64,000 nucleotides of DNA from Burkholderia gladioli (lineage in GTDB: Bacteria > Pseudomonadota > Gammaproteobacteria > Burkholderiales > Burkholderiaceae): assembly GCF_000959725.1 (NCBI RefSeq), contig NZ_CP009322.1, forward strand, positions 2,232,001 through 2,296,000, given 5' to 3'. The position numbers and the translations under genes were made by a program. The notes under the pieces are model-generated. The model searched no databases, was not told the origin of the DNA, and was given only the letters and a program-made list of their open reading frames with translations. Shown here piece by piece: positions 27,962 to 37,194 of the stretch. Each line of letters begins with the position of its first letter. The first letter of the stretch is position 1.

Positions 27962-28870
27962 ATGGACAAGCCCGCCATCGACGCCCTGCTGAAATCCTTC
28001 GACGACACCGCCATCAAGCCCGGCAATCCGCGCGTGCGCGCGCTCGTCAACCGGATCACGCGCGACCTGTTCTACACCATCGAGGAACTCGACGTCAGCC
28101 CGAGCGAGTTCTGGACCGCGCTGAACTACCTCGGCGAGGCGGGCAAGAGCGGCGAACTGGGGCTGCTGGCGGCCGGCTTCGGCTTCGAGCACTTCCTCGA
28201 CGTGCGGCTCGACGAGGCCGAGGCCCGCGCGGGCATCGAGGGCGGCACGCCGCGCACCATCGAGGGCCCGCTCTATGTGGCCGGTGCGCCGGAATCGGCC
28301 GGCTTCGCGCGGCTGGACGAGGACGGCGAGCCGGGCGAGACGCTGGTGATGCGCGGCCGGGTGCTCGACGACGCGGGCAAGCCGCTGGCCAATGCGCTGG
28401 TCGAGGTCTGGCACGCCAACCATCTCGGGAACTATTCCTACTTCGATCCGTCGCAGCAGCCCTTCAACCTGCGCCGCTCGATCCGCACCGATGCCGAGGG
28501 CCGGTATGCCTTCCGCAGCGTGGTGCCGGTCGGCTACAGCGTGCCGCCGGGCGGCAAGACCGAGCAACTGCTCGACCTGGTCGGCCGCCATGGCCATCGC
28601 CCCGCCCATATCCACTTCTTCGTGACCGCCGACGGCATGCGCCGCCTGACCACGCAGATCAATATCGACGGCGATCCGTATCTGTGGGACGACTTCGCCT
28701 TCGCCACCCGCGACGGCCTGGTGCCGGAGCTGAAGAAGGCCGAGGGCGCCGAGGGCAAACCCTATGGCCTGAGCGGCCAGTTCACGCTGATCGACTTCGA
28801 CTTCCGCATGACGCGCGAGCGTGCCGCCCTGCCGAGCGCCGAGGTCGATCGCGCGCGCGCCTCGGCCTGA
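27962..28870 (+). CDS. catA: Catechol 1,2-dioxygenase (intradiol, ortho cleavage)
   Basis: A 302-residue intradiol dioxygenase that opens catechol to cis,cis-muconate using non-haem Fe(III). An N-terminal helical linker domain (about 1-95) provides dimerisation. The catalytic domain has the iron ligands: a Tyr within NYSYFDP (158/160), Tyr192 (PVGYSVPP), His216 and His218 (RPAHIHFF). Length is typical. A GGAG ribosome site lies before the ATG. It sits 49 bp after catB and 15 bp before catC. Confidence 0.93.
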   Translation: MDKPAIDALLKSFDDTAIKPGNPRVRALVNRITRDLFYTIEELDVSPSEFWTALNYLGEAGKSGELGLLAAGFGFEHFLDVRLDEAEARAGIEGGTPRTIEGPLYVAGAPESAGFARLDEDGEPGETLVMRGRVLDDAGKPLANALVEVWHANHLGNYSYFDPSQQPFNLRRSIRTDAEGRYAFRSVVPVGYSVPPGGKTEQLLDLVGRHGHRPAHIHFFVTADGMRRLTTQINIDGDPYLWDDFAFATRDGLVPELKKAEGAEGKPYGLSGQFTLIDFDFRMTRERAALPSAEVDRARASA

Positions 28871-28885
28871 GCCCGGAGGACGACC

Positions 28886-29176
28886 ATGCTGTTCCATGTG
28901 GAAATGACCGTGAACCTGCCGGCCGAGATGGACCCGGTCAAGGCGGCGAGCCTCAAGGCCGAGGAAAAAGCGATGTCGCAGAGGCTGCAGCAGGAAGGCA
29001 TCTGGCGGCATCTGTGGCGCATCGCCGGACGTTACGCGAACATCAGCGTGTTCGACGTGGAGAGCCCGGCGCATCTGCACGACCTGCTGAGCCAGTTGCC
29101 GCTGTTCCCGTACATGCAGGTGGAAGTGCGCGCGCTGTGCCGCCATCCCTCGTCGATCCGCGAGGACGACAGCTGA
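28886..29176 (+). CDS. catC: Muconolactone delta-isomerase
   Basis: A 96-residue protein beginning MLFHVEMTVNLPAEMDP, the standard CatC N-terminus, with the conserved LSQLPLFPYMQVEV segment near the end. It converts muconolactone to 3-oxoadipate enol-lactone and forms decamers in known homologues. GGAGG stands before its ATG. The next step (enol-lactone hydrolase and thiolase genes) is not in this window. Confidence 0.93.
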   Translation: MLFHVEMTVNLPAEMDPVKAASLKAEEKAMSQRLQQEGIWRHLWRIAGRYANISVFDVESPAHLHDLLSQLPLFPYMQVEVRALCRHPSSIREDDS

Positions 29177-29226
29177 TCGACGACGGCATCGGCGCGATGT
29201 CGGCAATGTCGGCGATGTCGGAAAGC

Positions 29227-29257
29227 ACGAGGCCCGATCGTTTCGATCGGGCCTCGT
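29227..29257. terminator. Bidirectional terminator between catC and the sensor kinase
   Basis: A perfect 14-bp stem, ACGAGGCCCGATCG (29227-29240) and its complement (29244-29257), closes a TTT loop and is followed by CGTTT. It separates catC (plus) from the kinase gene (minus), whose stop is 9 bp away, and can serve both strands. Confidence 0.8.
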
Positions 29258-29265
29258 CGTTTGGC

Positions 29266-30516
29266 TCAGGCGAACGGGAAGGTCATGGTCACCACGAAAC
29301 CGCCGTCGTCGGCATTCGAGGCGACGAAGCTGCCGCGATGCTGGCGCACCAGCCGCTTGACGATCGCCAGGCCCAGCCCGCAATGCGCGTCGCCGCCGCG
29401 CGCCGCGTCGAGCCGCACGAAGGGCCGCAGCGCGCGTTCGAGCTCGGCCTCGGGAATCCCCGGCCCGTGGTCGCGCACGATCAGGCGATAACCCTGCGCG
29501 GCCGCCTCGGTGGAAATCTCCACCGGCGGCTCGCCGTAGGTCATGGCGTTCTCGATCAGGTTGGTGAGGATCCGGTCGAGATCGACCAGCGGCAGTTGGA
29601 AACCCTCGCCGGCGCGCAGGTCGATGCTGACTAGCCCATCGTCGAGTTCGCCGCCGTAATGCTGGCGGCAATGCAGGTCGACGCTCGCGGCCGGTGAAGG
29701 CTCGCTGCCCTCGCGCGCGAAATCGAGAAACTGCGTGACGATGCGCGACAGCGCTTCCGAATCGCGCAGGAAACCGGCGCGCGTGGCCGCGTCGGGCAGC
29801 AGGTCGGCGCGCACCTGCATGCGCGTGATCGGCGCGCGCAGGTCGTGCGCCAGCCCGGCCAGCATCACGGCACGCTCCTGCTCGCCCTGCGAGAGCTCGC
29901 TGACCATCTCGTTGAAATTGGCGATCACCTCCTTGACCTCGCGCGGCCCGCCGATCGGCACGGCCGGCTGGCGGTTGCCGGGCCGGAAGTCACGCGCGGC
30001 CTGCGCGAGCCGCCGCAGCGGGCGCTGGATGCGCCAGGCGCCGAAGATCGCCAGCCCGATGCCGATCAGCATGGTCAGCGAGGACGCGCCGATGAAGCGC
30101 GTCACCGAGGGCATGGTCGAGGGCAGCGTGATCCAGTATTTCGCGCCGGGGTAGCGCGCCCACAACGTGCGCGTGTGGCCGTCGGCCACCACGTGGGTGC
30201 CGGGCGGCATCGCCTCGCGCAGGTGGCGCTCGAAGGGGCCGTAGGTGTCGGTGCAGGGTTTCGGGCAGCCGAAGGCGACCGCGTCGCGCGTGTCGACGAA
30301 CGAGGTGCCGAGCATCGCGCTCACCGCCAGGCCCAGCGCGCTGCCGCTGGCCTGCGCCTGGGTCGACAAGGCGATCACGCGGCGCGTCTGCTCGACCTCG
30401 AGGCGCAGCCGCTCGCGGTCGAGCAGCACCAGGCCGATGGCATGGACCACCAGCACCAATCCGATCGCCATCAGCGCCAGCCGCGCGAACAGGGTGTCAA
30501 ACGTGCGCTTCATCAC
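29266..30516 (-). CDS. Membrane sensor histidine kinase, EnvZ-like
   Basis: A 416-residue kinase. TM1 spans about residues 12-32 and TM2 about 143-162; a HAMP region follows (RIQRPLRRLAQAARDF). The H-box is LAHDLRAPITRMQ, with the N-box NLIENAMTYGEP and glycine boxes DHGPGIPEAEL and HCGLGLAIVKRL. The periplasmic domain of roughly 110 residues includes a GCPKPC motif (Cys84, Cys88) that might bind metal or form a disulphide. Its start overlaps the cognate response regulator gene by 20 bp. It lies just downstream of cyoABCD, which it might regulate; that is inference. Confidence 0.88.
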   Translation of the reverse strand: MMKRTFDTLFARLALMAIGLVLVVHAIGLVLLDRERLRLEVEQTRRVIALSTQAQASGSALGLAVSAMLGTSFVDTRDAVAFGCPKPCTDTYGPFERHLREAMPPGTHVVADGHTRTLWARYPGAKYWITLPSTMPSVTRFIGASSLTMLIGIGLAIFGAWRIQRPLRRLAQAARDFRPGNRQPAVPIGGPREVKEVIANFNEMVSELSQGEQERAVMLAGLAHDLRAPITRMQVRADLLPDAATRAGFLRDSEALSRIVTQFLDFAREGSEPSPAASVDLHCRQHYGGELDDGLVSIDLRAGEGFQLPLVDLDRILTNLIENAMTYGEPPVEISTEAAAQGYRLIVRDHGPGIPEAELERALRPFVRLDAARGGDAHCGLGLAIVKRLVRQHRGSFVASNADDGGFVVTMTFPFA

Positions 30517-31240
30517 CCTCGCCGCCGGGCACGAACATGTAGCCGACGCCGCGCATGGTCTGCACGTAGCGCGGCTGGGCCGGATCGTCCTCGAGCAGGC
30601 GGCGCAGGCGCCAGACCGGCACGTCGATGCCGCGCTCGGTCAGGTTCGAATACGGGCCGTGCAGCAGGTCGAGCAGGCGCGTGCGCGACAGGGTTTCCAT
30701 CGGATGCAGGGCGAACACCTCGAGCAGCGCGTATTCGCCGCCGGTCAGCTTGAGCGCCTCGGTCTCGCGGTACAGCGTGCGGGTGGCGAAGTCGAGCCGG
30801 AACGGGCCGAAGCGCAGCGGCTCGCGCCGCTCGGGCGCGGGCCGCGTGCCGAGCGCGCCGGCCGGCGCGTGGCGGCGCAGCACGGCGTGGATCCGCGCCA
30901 GCAGTTCCTGCGGCATGAAGGGCTTGCCGAGATAGTCGTCGGCGCCGAGTTCGAGGCCGATCACGCGATCGACGCCGTCGGCGCGCGCGGTCAGCATGAT
31001 CACCGGGATCGGGTCGCCGCTCGCGCGCAACTGCTTGAGCACGGTCAGGCCGTCGACGCCGGGCAGCATCAGGTCGAGCACGATCACCGAGGGACGCTCG
31101 CGTTCGAGCCGACGCTCGAGCGTGGTGGCGTCGTGCAGCACCGAGATCTCGATGCCGCGTTGCTGGAAGAAGGTTCGCAGCAGATCGCGCAGCGCGGCAT
31201 CGTCGTCGATCAGCAGGACCTGGATAGGCGTGTCGGTCAT
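30497..31240 (-). CDS. OmpR/PhoB-family response regulator
   Basis: A 247-residue regulator. The receiver begins IQVLLIDDDAALRDLL, with acceptor Asp in IVLDLMLPGVDG and the Lys of DDYLGKPF. The C-terminal winged helix is seen from about residue 145 (FGPFRLDFATRTLY; RGIDVPVWRLRRLL; YVQTMRGVGYMF). It is the first gene of a two-gene operon with the kinase. The target genes are unknown; the neighbouring cyo operon is the obvious candidate. Confidence 0.9.
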   Translation of the reverse strand: MTDTPIQVLLIDDDAALRDLLRTFFQQRGIEISVLHDATTLERRLERERPSVIVLDLMLPGVDGLTVLKQLRASGDPIPVIMLTARADGVDRVIGLELGADDYLGKPFMPQELLARIHAVLRRHAPAGALGTRPAPERREPLRFGPFRLDFATRTLYRETEALKLTGGEYALLEVFALHPMETLSRTRLLDLLHGPYSNLTERGIDVPVWRLRRLLEDDPAQPRYVQTMRGVGYMFVPGGEGDEAHV

Positions 31241-31470
31241 GGTCGCGAGACTGGACGGTCGAGAAGGAACAAGGAAACCAGGATGCGGCCGGTAAGGATC
31301 GGAAACCGGGGGACGGAACGCTCCTCCCCTGCCGGCTTGCAATCCGGTGACTATAAGCGAAGCCGGGCCGGCATGGCTTGCATGATCTTGATTTGCCTTA
31401 CGGAGTCTTACCGGGCGGCGGCTCGTTCGTCGGCCGCCGGCCAGGCCGCGAATGCCGGGCACTGGAATGG

Positions 31471-31496
31471 AAAAAGCCGCCTTGCGGCGGCTTTTT
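31471..31496 (-). terminator. Terminator after cyoD
   Basis: AAAAAGCCGCC (31471-31481) pairs perfectly with GGCGGCTTTTT (31486-31496) around TTGC, giving a strong stem with a U-run on both strands. It lies 40 bp beyond the cyoD stop in a 295-bp gap whose remaining part, ahead of the response regulator gene, shows no further gene. Confidence 0.85.
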
Positions 31497-31535
31497 TCGA
31501 GGCTGCTTGCGGACCCGCCGAAGCGGGCCGGTGCA

Positions 31536-31877
31536 TCAACGCGACATCATGTTCATGCTGACGTTGTGCATGATCCACAGCGAGCCGACGATCACGATAC
31601 CGACCGTCAGCACGGTGTAGACGAACGCGGTCAGGTTCCAGCGCTGGCCCGACGACGTGTTCATGTGCAGGAAGAAAATCAGGTGGACGACGATCTGCAC
31701 GGCGGCCAGCACGGCCAGCGCGATGACCATCGTGGTGGTCGACGCGAACCAGCCGCCGAGCACCACGCCGAACGAGGCGGCCGTCAGGATCACCGACAGC
31801 ACGAAGCCGACCAGGTAGCTGCTTACGGTGCCGTGCGAGGCGTCGTCGTGGCCGTCATGGGCAGGAGAATGAGCCAT
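31536..31877 (-). CDS. cyoD: Cytochrome bo-type ubiquinol oxidase subunit IV
   Basis: A 113-residue subunit with three predicted transmembrane helices (about 20-42, 48-70 and 84-106) and a His/Asp-rich N-terminus (MAHSPAHDGHDDASHG). It assists assembly of the Cu(B) site in known homologues. The gene abuts cyoC with no gap and is followed by a strong terminator, so no cyoE (haem O synthase) is in this operon. Confidence 0.92.
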   Translation of the reverse strand: MAHSPAHDGHDDASHGTVSSYLVGFVLSVILTAASFGVVLGGWFASTTTMVIALAVLAAVQIVVHLIFFLHMNTSSGQRWNLTAFVYTVLTVGIVIVGSLWIMHNVSMNMMSR

Positions 31878-32489
31878 TTAGATCACACTCACGAGGTAGA
31901 CAAAGGTAAACACGCAGATCCAGACGATGTCCAAGAAGTGCCAGAACAGCGACAGGCAGGTCAGGCGACGGATGTCCTGCTCCGACAGCTGCGGGTTGCG
32001 CGCGATCTGAAACAGCAGCACGACCATCCAGATCATGCCCATCGTCACGTGCAGGCCGTGGGTCGCGACCAGCGTGAAGAACGACGACAGGAACGCGCTG
32101 CGGCCCGGGCCGGCGCCCTCTTCGATCAGGTGCGCGAACTCGCGGATTTCCATGAACAGGAACGAGGCGCCCAGGATGAAGGTGACGGCCAGCCAGCCGA
32201 ACACCGCGCCGCGGTTGTTGCGGTGCGCGCCGATCATCGCGAAGCCGTAGGTGATCGAGCTCAGCAGCAGGGCCGCCGTTTCGAGCGCCACGCCCGGGAT
32301 GTCGAACAGGTCCTTGGCGGTCGGGCCGCCGGCGAACTGGTGCTGCATCACAGCGAACACCGCGAACAGCGAGCCGAACAGGATACAGTCGGTCATCAGG
32401 TACAGCCAGAAGCCGAATACCGAGTGCGACGGCGGGTGGTGATGCTCTGCCGCGTGGTGATGACCGGCAGTCAGGGTGGTTTGTGCCAT
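31878..32489 (-). CDS. cyoC: Cytochrome bo-type ubiquinol oxidase subunit III
   Basis: A 203-residue subunit III with five hydrophobic helices and a His-rich N-terminus (AGHHHAAEHHH). The haem-copper oxidase subunit III wording is clear (FGFWLYLMTDCILFGSLFAV; THGLHVTMGMIWM). Its ATG overlaps the cyoB stop by one base (TGATG), and its stop directly abuts the cyoD start. Confidence 0.93.
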   Translation of the reverse strand: MAQTTLTAGHHHAAEHHHPPSHSVFGFWLYLMTDCILFGSLFAVFAVMQHQFAGGPTAKDLFDIPGVALETAALLLSSITYGFAMIGAHRNNRGAVFGWLAVTFILGASFLFMEIREFAHLIEEGAGPGRSAFLSSFFTLVATHGLHVTMGMIWMVVLLFQIARNPQLSEQDIRRLTCLSLFWHFLDIVWICVFTFVYLVSVI

Positions 32490-34501
32490 CAGTTGGCCTC
32501 CAGTTCCGCTTCAGCAGGCCGTGCCGCGACACGTGCGCCGCCACGCTGCTCTTCGATCTTCCGAACCGTATCGGCCGGAATGTAGTAGCCCTCGTTCTTC
32601 TGCGAGCTGTAGATGATCGCGGTCGCAACGATGCCGACGAAGCCGAGGATCGCCAGCCACCAGATGTGCCAGACACCGGCGAAGCCCAGCACCAGCGCGA
32701 ACATGCCGATGAAGAAACCCGCGCTCGTGTTCGAGGGCATGTGGATGTCCTCGTACTGCTGGCCCTTCTCCAGACCGAAGCCCAGGCCGCGCTCCTTGCG
32801 GTACGCGACTTCGTCGAGCTCGTGGATGGTCGGGATGATGGCGAAGTTGTACGAGGCCGGCGGCGACGAGGTCGCCCACTCCAGCGTGCGGCCGTTCCAC
32901 GGATCGCCCGACACGTCACGGTTGCCCGGCAGGTCGCGGTCGCGGATCGACACGTACAGTTGCAGCAGCTGGTGGACGATGCCGATCAGCACCAGCACCG
33001 CGCCGAACAGCGCGACCAGCATCCAGGGATGCCAGGCCGGGTTGTCGTAGTGGTTCAGACGACGCGTCACGCCCATGAAGCCCAGCACGTACAGCGGCGT
33101 GAAGGCGAAGATGAAGCCCATCTGCCAGAACCAGAAGGCGCGCTTGCCGAGCTTCTCGTTGAGCTTGAAGCCGAAGGCCTTCGGGAACCAGTAGTTGAAG
33201 CCCGCCAGGTAGCCGAACAGCACGCCGCCGATGATCACGTTGTGGAAGTGAGCGATCAGGAACAGGCTGTTGTGCAGCACGAAGTCGGCGCCCGGGATCG
33301 CCATCATCACGCCGGTCATGCCGCCGACCGTGAAGGTGATCATGAAGCCCAGCGTCCAGAGGATCGGCGCGGTGAATTCAAGGCGGCCGCGGTAGATCGT
33401 GAACAGCCAGTTGAAGATCTTCACGCCGGTCGGGATCGCGATGATCATCGTGGCGATGCCGAAGAACGCGTTGACGTCGGCGCCCGAACCCATCGTGAAG
33501 AAGTGGTGCAGCCACACGAGGAAGGACAGGACCATGATCGCGCAGGTGGCGTAGACCATCGTCTTGTAGCCGAACAGCGGCTTCTTGGCGTAGGTCGACA
33601 CGACTTCCGAGAACACGCCGAACGCCGGCAGGATCAGGATGTACACCTCGGGGTGACCCCAGGCCCAGATCAGGTTCAGGTACAGCATGGCGTTGCCGCC
33701 GCCGTCATTCGTGAAGAAGTGCATCCCGAGGTAACGGTCCAGGCCGAGCAGCGCCAGCGTGACGGTCAGGATCGGGAACGCGGCCATGATCAGCACGTTG
33801 GTGCAGAGCGCGGTCCAGGTGAACACCGGCATCTTCATCAGCGTCATGCCGGGCGCGCGCATCTTGATGATGGTCACGAAGAAGTTCACGCCGGTCAGCA
33901 GCGTGCCGACCCCGGAGATCTGCAAGGCCCACAAGTAGTAGTCGACCCCCACGCCTGGACTGAACTGCAGCTCCGAGAGCGGCGGATAGGCCAGCCAGCC
34001 GGTCTGCGCGAACTCGCCGATGAACAGCGAGATCATCAGCAGCACCGCGCCGACCGCCGTCATCCAGAACGACAGCGAGTTCAGGAACGGGAAGGCCACG
34101 TCGCGCGCGCCGATCTGCAGCGGCACCACCAGGTTCATCAGGCCCACCATGAAGGTCATCGCCATGAAGAAGATCATGATGACGCCGTGCGCGGTGAAGA
34201 TCTGGTCGTAGTGGTGCGGCGGGAGATAACCCGGCGCGTCATACGCGATGGCCAGCTGGGTACGCATCATGATCGCGTCGGCGAAGCCGCGCAGCAGCAT
34301 GACCAGGGCGACCACGATGTACATCACGCCCAGACGCTTGTGGTCGACGCTCGTCAGCCACTCGGTCCAGAGATATTTCCACTTACCGAAGTAAGTCACG
34401 AGGCCCAGCACCAGCGCCCCGACGATGCCGACGCCGAGCGCCGTGATCACGAGGATCGGCTCGTGATACGGAATCGCGTCGAGTGTAAGTTTTCCGAACA
34501 T
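32489..34501 (-). CDS. cyoB: Cytochrome bo-type ubiquinol oxidase subunit I
   Basis: A 670-residue haem-copper oxidase subunit I with about 15 membrane helices. The Cu(B) site is intact: [13 protein letters not shown] (His plus cross-linking Tyr) and WLHHFFTMG; haem ligands are in HFHNVIIGG. The K- and D-channel segments are in place. It reduces O2 to water with quinol electrons and pumps protons at the inner membrane. Start ATG 34501 ([15 protein letters not shown]) gives the standard N-terminus and lies 2 bp after the cyoA stop codon. Confidence 0.95.
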   Translation of the reverse strand: MFGKLTLDAIPYHEPILVITALGVGIVGALVLGLVTYFGKWKYLWTEWLTSVDHKRLGVMYIVVALVMLLRGFADAIMMRTQLAIAYDAPGYLPPHHYDQIFTAHGVIMIFFMAMTFMVGLMNLVVPLQIGARDVAFPFLNSLSFWMTAVGAVLLMISLFIGEFAQTGWLAYPPLSELQFSPGVGVDYYLWALQISGVGTLLTGVNFFVTIIKMRAPGMTLMKMPVFTWTALCTNVLIMAAFPILTVTLALLGLDRYLGMHFFTNDGGGNAMLYLNLIWAWGHPEVYILILPAFGVFSEVVSTYAKKPLFGYKTMVYATCAIMVLSFLVWLHHFFTMGSGADVNAFFGIATMIIAIPTGVKIFNWLFTIYRGRLEFTAPILWTLGFMITFTVGGMTGVMMAIPGADFVLHNSLFLIAHFHNVIIGGVLFGYLAGFNYWFPKAFGFKLNEKLGKRAFWFWQMGFIFAFTPLYVLGFMGVTRRLNHYDNPAWHPWMLVALFGAVLVLIGIVHQLLQLYVSIRDRDLPGNRDVSGDPWNGRTLEWATSSPPASYNFAIIPTIHELDEVAYRKERGLGFGLEKGQQYEDIHMPSNTSAGFFIGMFALVLGFAGVWHIWWLAILGFVGIVATAIIYSSQKNEGYYIPADTVRKIEEQRGGARVAARPAEAELEAN

Positions 34502-34503
34502 GC

Positions 34504-35394
34504 TTACCCCTTCGTCGTACTGCACGACGCGTCATTGAATTCCATGACGTGACCGTTGTTGTACTTGCCAACGATGTTATTGAACAGGCGCGGATCGATG
34601 GTCGAGAAGAAGCGGACCGGATCCTTTTCGCTCGGCTTGGCGACGCTCGCGTACTCCGTCATGTCCAGGCGCTGCGGCGTGGCCTTGACCTTCTGGACCC
34701 ACGCGTCGAAGTCCGACTGCGAGGTGGCCAGCGTGCGGAACTTCATGTCCGAGAAGCCCTTGCCGCTGTAGTTGGCGGACAGGCCGGCGTAGTCGCCTGC
34801 GTGGTCGGCGATCAGGTGCAGACGCGTCTGCATGCCGGCCATCGCGTACACCTGGGTGCCGAGTTGCGGGATGAAGAACGAGTTCATCACCGAATCCGAC
34901 GTGATGCGGAAGTTGACCGGCGTACCGACGGGAATCGCGAGCTGGTTCACCGAGGCAATACCCAGATCCGGGTAGATGAACAGCCACTTCCAGTCGAGCG
35001 CGACGACTTCGACGTTGATCGGCTTCACATTCGACTCGAGCGGCTTGTACGGATCCAGCTCGTGCGTCGAAGTCCAGGTGAGGATGCCAAGATACAGAAT
35101 GATCAGCGTCGGAACCGTCCAGATAACGACTTCGATCGCGTTCGAATGCGCCCATTTCGGTGCATACGTCGCGCTGCGGTTCGACGCGCGATAGTGCCAC
35201 GCGAACACCAGCGTGAGCACGATCACCGGAATCACGACGATCAGCATGACCCACGTCGAAGTCCAGATCAGCGACTTCTCTGCGGCCCCGACGCTGCCCT
35301 TCGGGTCCAGTACGTCAAAGTTGCAACCGGATAGACAGACAAGCAATCCGGCGCCCAATAAAAGCAATATGCTTCTAAATGCCTTTCTATTCAT
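34504..35394 (-). CDS. cyoA: Cytochrome bo-type ubiquinol oxidase subunit II
   Basis: A 296-residue subunit II lipoprotein: signal [20 protein letters not shown], then lipobox LSGC, two membrane helices, and a periplasmic cupredoxin-like domain ([39 protein letters not shown]). The Cu(A) ligand Cys pair is absent, as expected for a quinol rather than cytochrome c oxidase. Start ATG 35394 is chosen because it begins the signal peptide; the longer frame adds an unlikely polar segment. It is the first gene of cyoABCD; the promoter should lie in the 246 bp to nuoM. Confidence 0.92.
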   Translation of the reverse strand: MNRKAFRSILLLLGAGLLVCLSGCNFDVLDPKGSVGAAEKSLIWTSTWVMLIVVIPVIVLTLVFAWHYRASNRSATYAPKWAHSNAIEVVIWTVPTLIILYLGILTWTSTHELDPYKPLESNVKPINVEVVALDWKWLFIYPDLGIASVNQLAIPVGTPVNFRITSDSVMNSFFIPQLGTQVYAMAGMQTRLHLIADHAGDYAGLSANYSGKGFSDMKFRTLATSQSDFDAWVQKVKATPQRLDMTEYASVAKPSEKDPVRFFSTIDPRLFNNIVGKYNNGHVMEFNDASCSTTKG

Positions 35395-35640
35395 CACATT
35401 TGCCTGATTTTGCGCGTGGTCGATTGGTGCGAACCGGCTATGCCCCGATTCGCGCAAGCGCACGCATCATAAAGCCGTTGGAGTGGGAAAAAGCGGTGAA
35501 TCTTAGCAAATGATCCTTACCAAAACTCACCGTGCGACACGTTGCCACATCAAGCAACTTTGTCGGCCGTCGCCCGTGGCAGCCCGCGGACGATAGCACA
35601 CCGCACCCGCCCCCCTGAGAGCCGGGTCCGGCATCGGCGA

Positions 35641-37194
35641 TCAGGTCGGCGTGCGCGGCGTGCGCGACTCCGTCTGAACGCTGATGGTGGAAGCCGCCGG
35701 CGTGCCCGAACCGTCCTGGGCCGCATTGGCGCGCTGCTCGAGCTGCGCGACGATGCTGGCGGCGGCCGGGTCGATCACGTCGGTGAACGGCTTCGGATAA
35801 ATCCCGATCGCGAGCACGATCACGGCCAGCGCCGCGAACACCACCGACTCGCGGCGGCTCAGGTCGATCAGCTTGCCGACGCGCTCGTGCTTGATCGCGC
35901 CGAAAATCACCCGCTTGAGCATCCAGAGCGTGTAGGCCGCGCTCAGGATCAGGGTCAGCGCGGCGATCGCGCCGATCCAGAAGTTCACGCGCACCGCGCC
36001 CATGATCACCAGGAATTCGCCGACGAAGCCCGAGGTGCCCGGCAGGCCGACGTTGGCCATCGCGAACAGCACGGCGAACAGCGCCAGGCGCGGCATGGTG
36101 TTGACCACCCCGCTGTATTCGGCGATCGCGCGGGTCTTGGTGCGATCGTAGAGCGCGCCCACGCAGAGGAACATCGCGCCGGCCACGAAGCCGTAGGAAA
36201 TCATCTGCACGATCGCGCCGGTGATGCTCATCTGGTCGAACAGGAACACGCCGAGCGTGACCAGGCCCATGTGGGCGACCGCCGAGTAGGCCAGCATCTT
36301 GGCCATGTCCTTCTGCGCCAGCGCCAGCAGGCTGGCATAGACCACCGCGATCAGCGACAGGCCGATCATCACGGGCGCCAGGTAGTGGGCGGCATCGGGC
36401 GTGATCGGCAGGGCAAAGCGCAGGAAGCCGTAGCCGCCGATCTTGATCATGCCCAGCGACACCGCGGCGCCGGTCGGGCCGTCGGTGTAGACGTCCTGCA
36501 GCCAGGTATGCACCGGCCACATCGGCACCTTCACCGCGAAGGCCGCGAAGAAGCCGAGGAACACCAGCAACTGCGGCGTGAAGCCGAGGTGGGTCTTCTG
36601 CCAGACCGCCATGTCGAACGTGTGGGTCACGCCGAACAGGTAGAGCATCGCGGCCAGCATCAGCAGCGAGCCGGCGAACGAGATGAAGAAGAACTTGATG
36701 GCCGCGTAGGCACGGTTGGCGTGGCCCCAGGTGCCGATCAGCACGAACAGCGGGATCAGCGTGGCCTCGAAGAAGATGAAGAACAGCATGCCGTCGAGCG
36801 ACGTGAACACGCCGATCATCAGCCCCGACAGGATCAGGAAGGAGCCGTGGTACTGGGCCACGCGGGTGGTGACCGATTCCCAGGAGGCGATCACGATCAC
36901 CAGGGTGGTGAAGGCCGACAGCACCACCAGCCAGAGCGACAGCCCGTCCACGCCCATCCGCCATGCCGAACCGAACGCCGACAGCCAGGGCTTGTATTCG
37001 GTGAACTGAGCCGCGGTGTTGTGCGCGTCGAAACCGGCGACCAGCGGCACGGTCACCAGCAGGCCGACGATCGCGCCCACCAGCGCGAGCCACCGAGCCC
37101 GATGCGGATAACGATCCGATCCGATGCGCAGGATGGCCACGCCGAACACGATCGGTGTCCAGATCGCGAGGCTCAGGAATGGTACAGATTGCAT
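35641..37194 (-). CDS. nuoM: NADH-quinone oxidoreductase subunit M, isolated copy
   Basis: A 517-residue antiporter-like subunit with about 14 helices. The key residues for proton movement are retained: Glu143 (FFEATLIPLF) and Lys222 (AVKVPMWPVHTWLQD). The sequence follows ordinary beta-proteobacterial NuoM from its first residues. No other nuo gene is adjacent: the flanks are cyoA on one side and a 500-bp AT-rich gap on the other. It may be a spare complex I subunit, or a part of another ion-translocating complex. The C-terminal tail is long and rich in Ala, Ser and Thr. Promoter signals are expected in the AT-rich region upstream. Confidence 0.85.
   Translation of the reverse strand: MQSVPFLSLAIWTPIVFGVAILRIGSDRYPHRARWLALVGAIVGLLVTVPLVAGFDAHNTAAQFTEYKPWLSAFGSAWRMGVDGLSLWLVVLSAFTTLVIVIASWESVTTRVAQYHGSFLILSGLMIGVFTSLDGMLFFIFFEATLIPLFVLIGTWGHANRAYAAIKFFFISFAGSLLMLAAMLYLFGVTHTFDMAVWQKTHLGFTPQLLVFLGFFAAFAVKVPMWPVHTWLQDVYTDGPTGAAVSLGMIKIGGYGFLRFALPITPDAAHYLAPVMIGLSLIAVVYASLLALAQKDMAKMLAYSAVAHMGLVTLGVFLFDQMSITGAIVQMISYGFVAGAMFLCVGALYDRTKTRAIAEYSGVVNTMPRLALFAVLFAMANVGLPGTSGFVGEFLVIMGAVRVNFWIGAIAALTLILSAAYTLWMLKRVIFGAIKHERVGKLIDLSRRESVVFAALAVIVLAIGIYPKPFTDVIDPAAASIVAQLEQRANAAQDGSGTPAASTISVQTESRTPRTPT

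Noticed and set aside
32483..34552. Plus-strand open frame of 689 codons opposite cyoB
   Set aside because: Antisense shadow of a highly conserved oxidase subunit; no domain in the plus frame.
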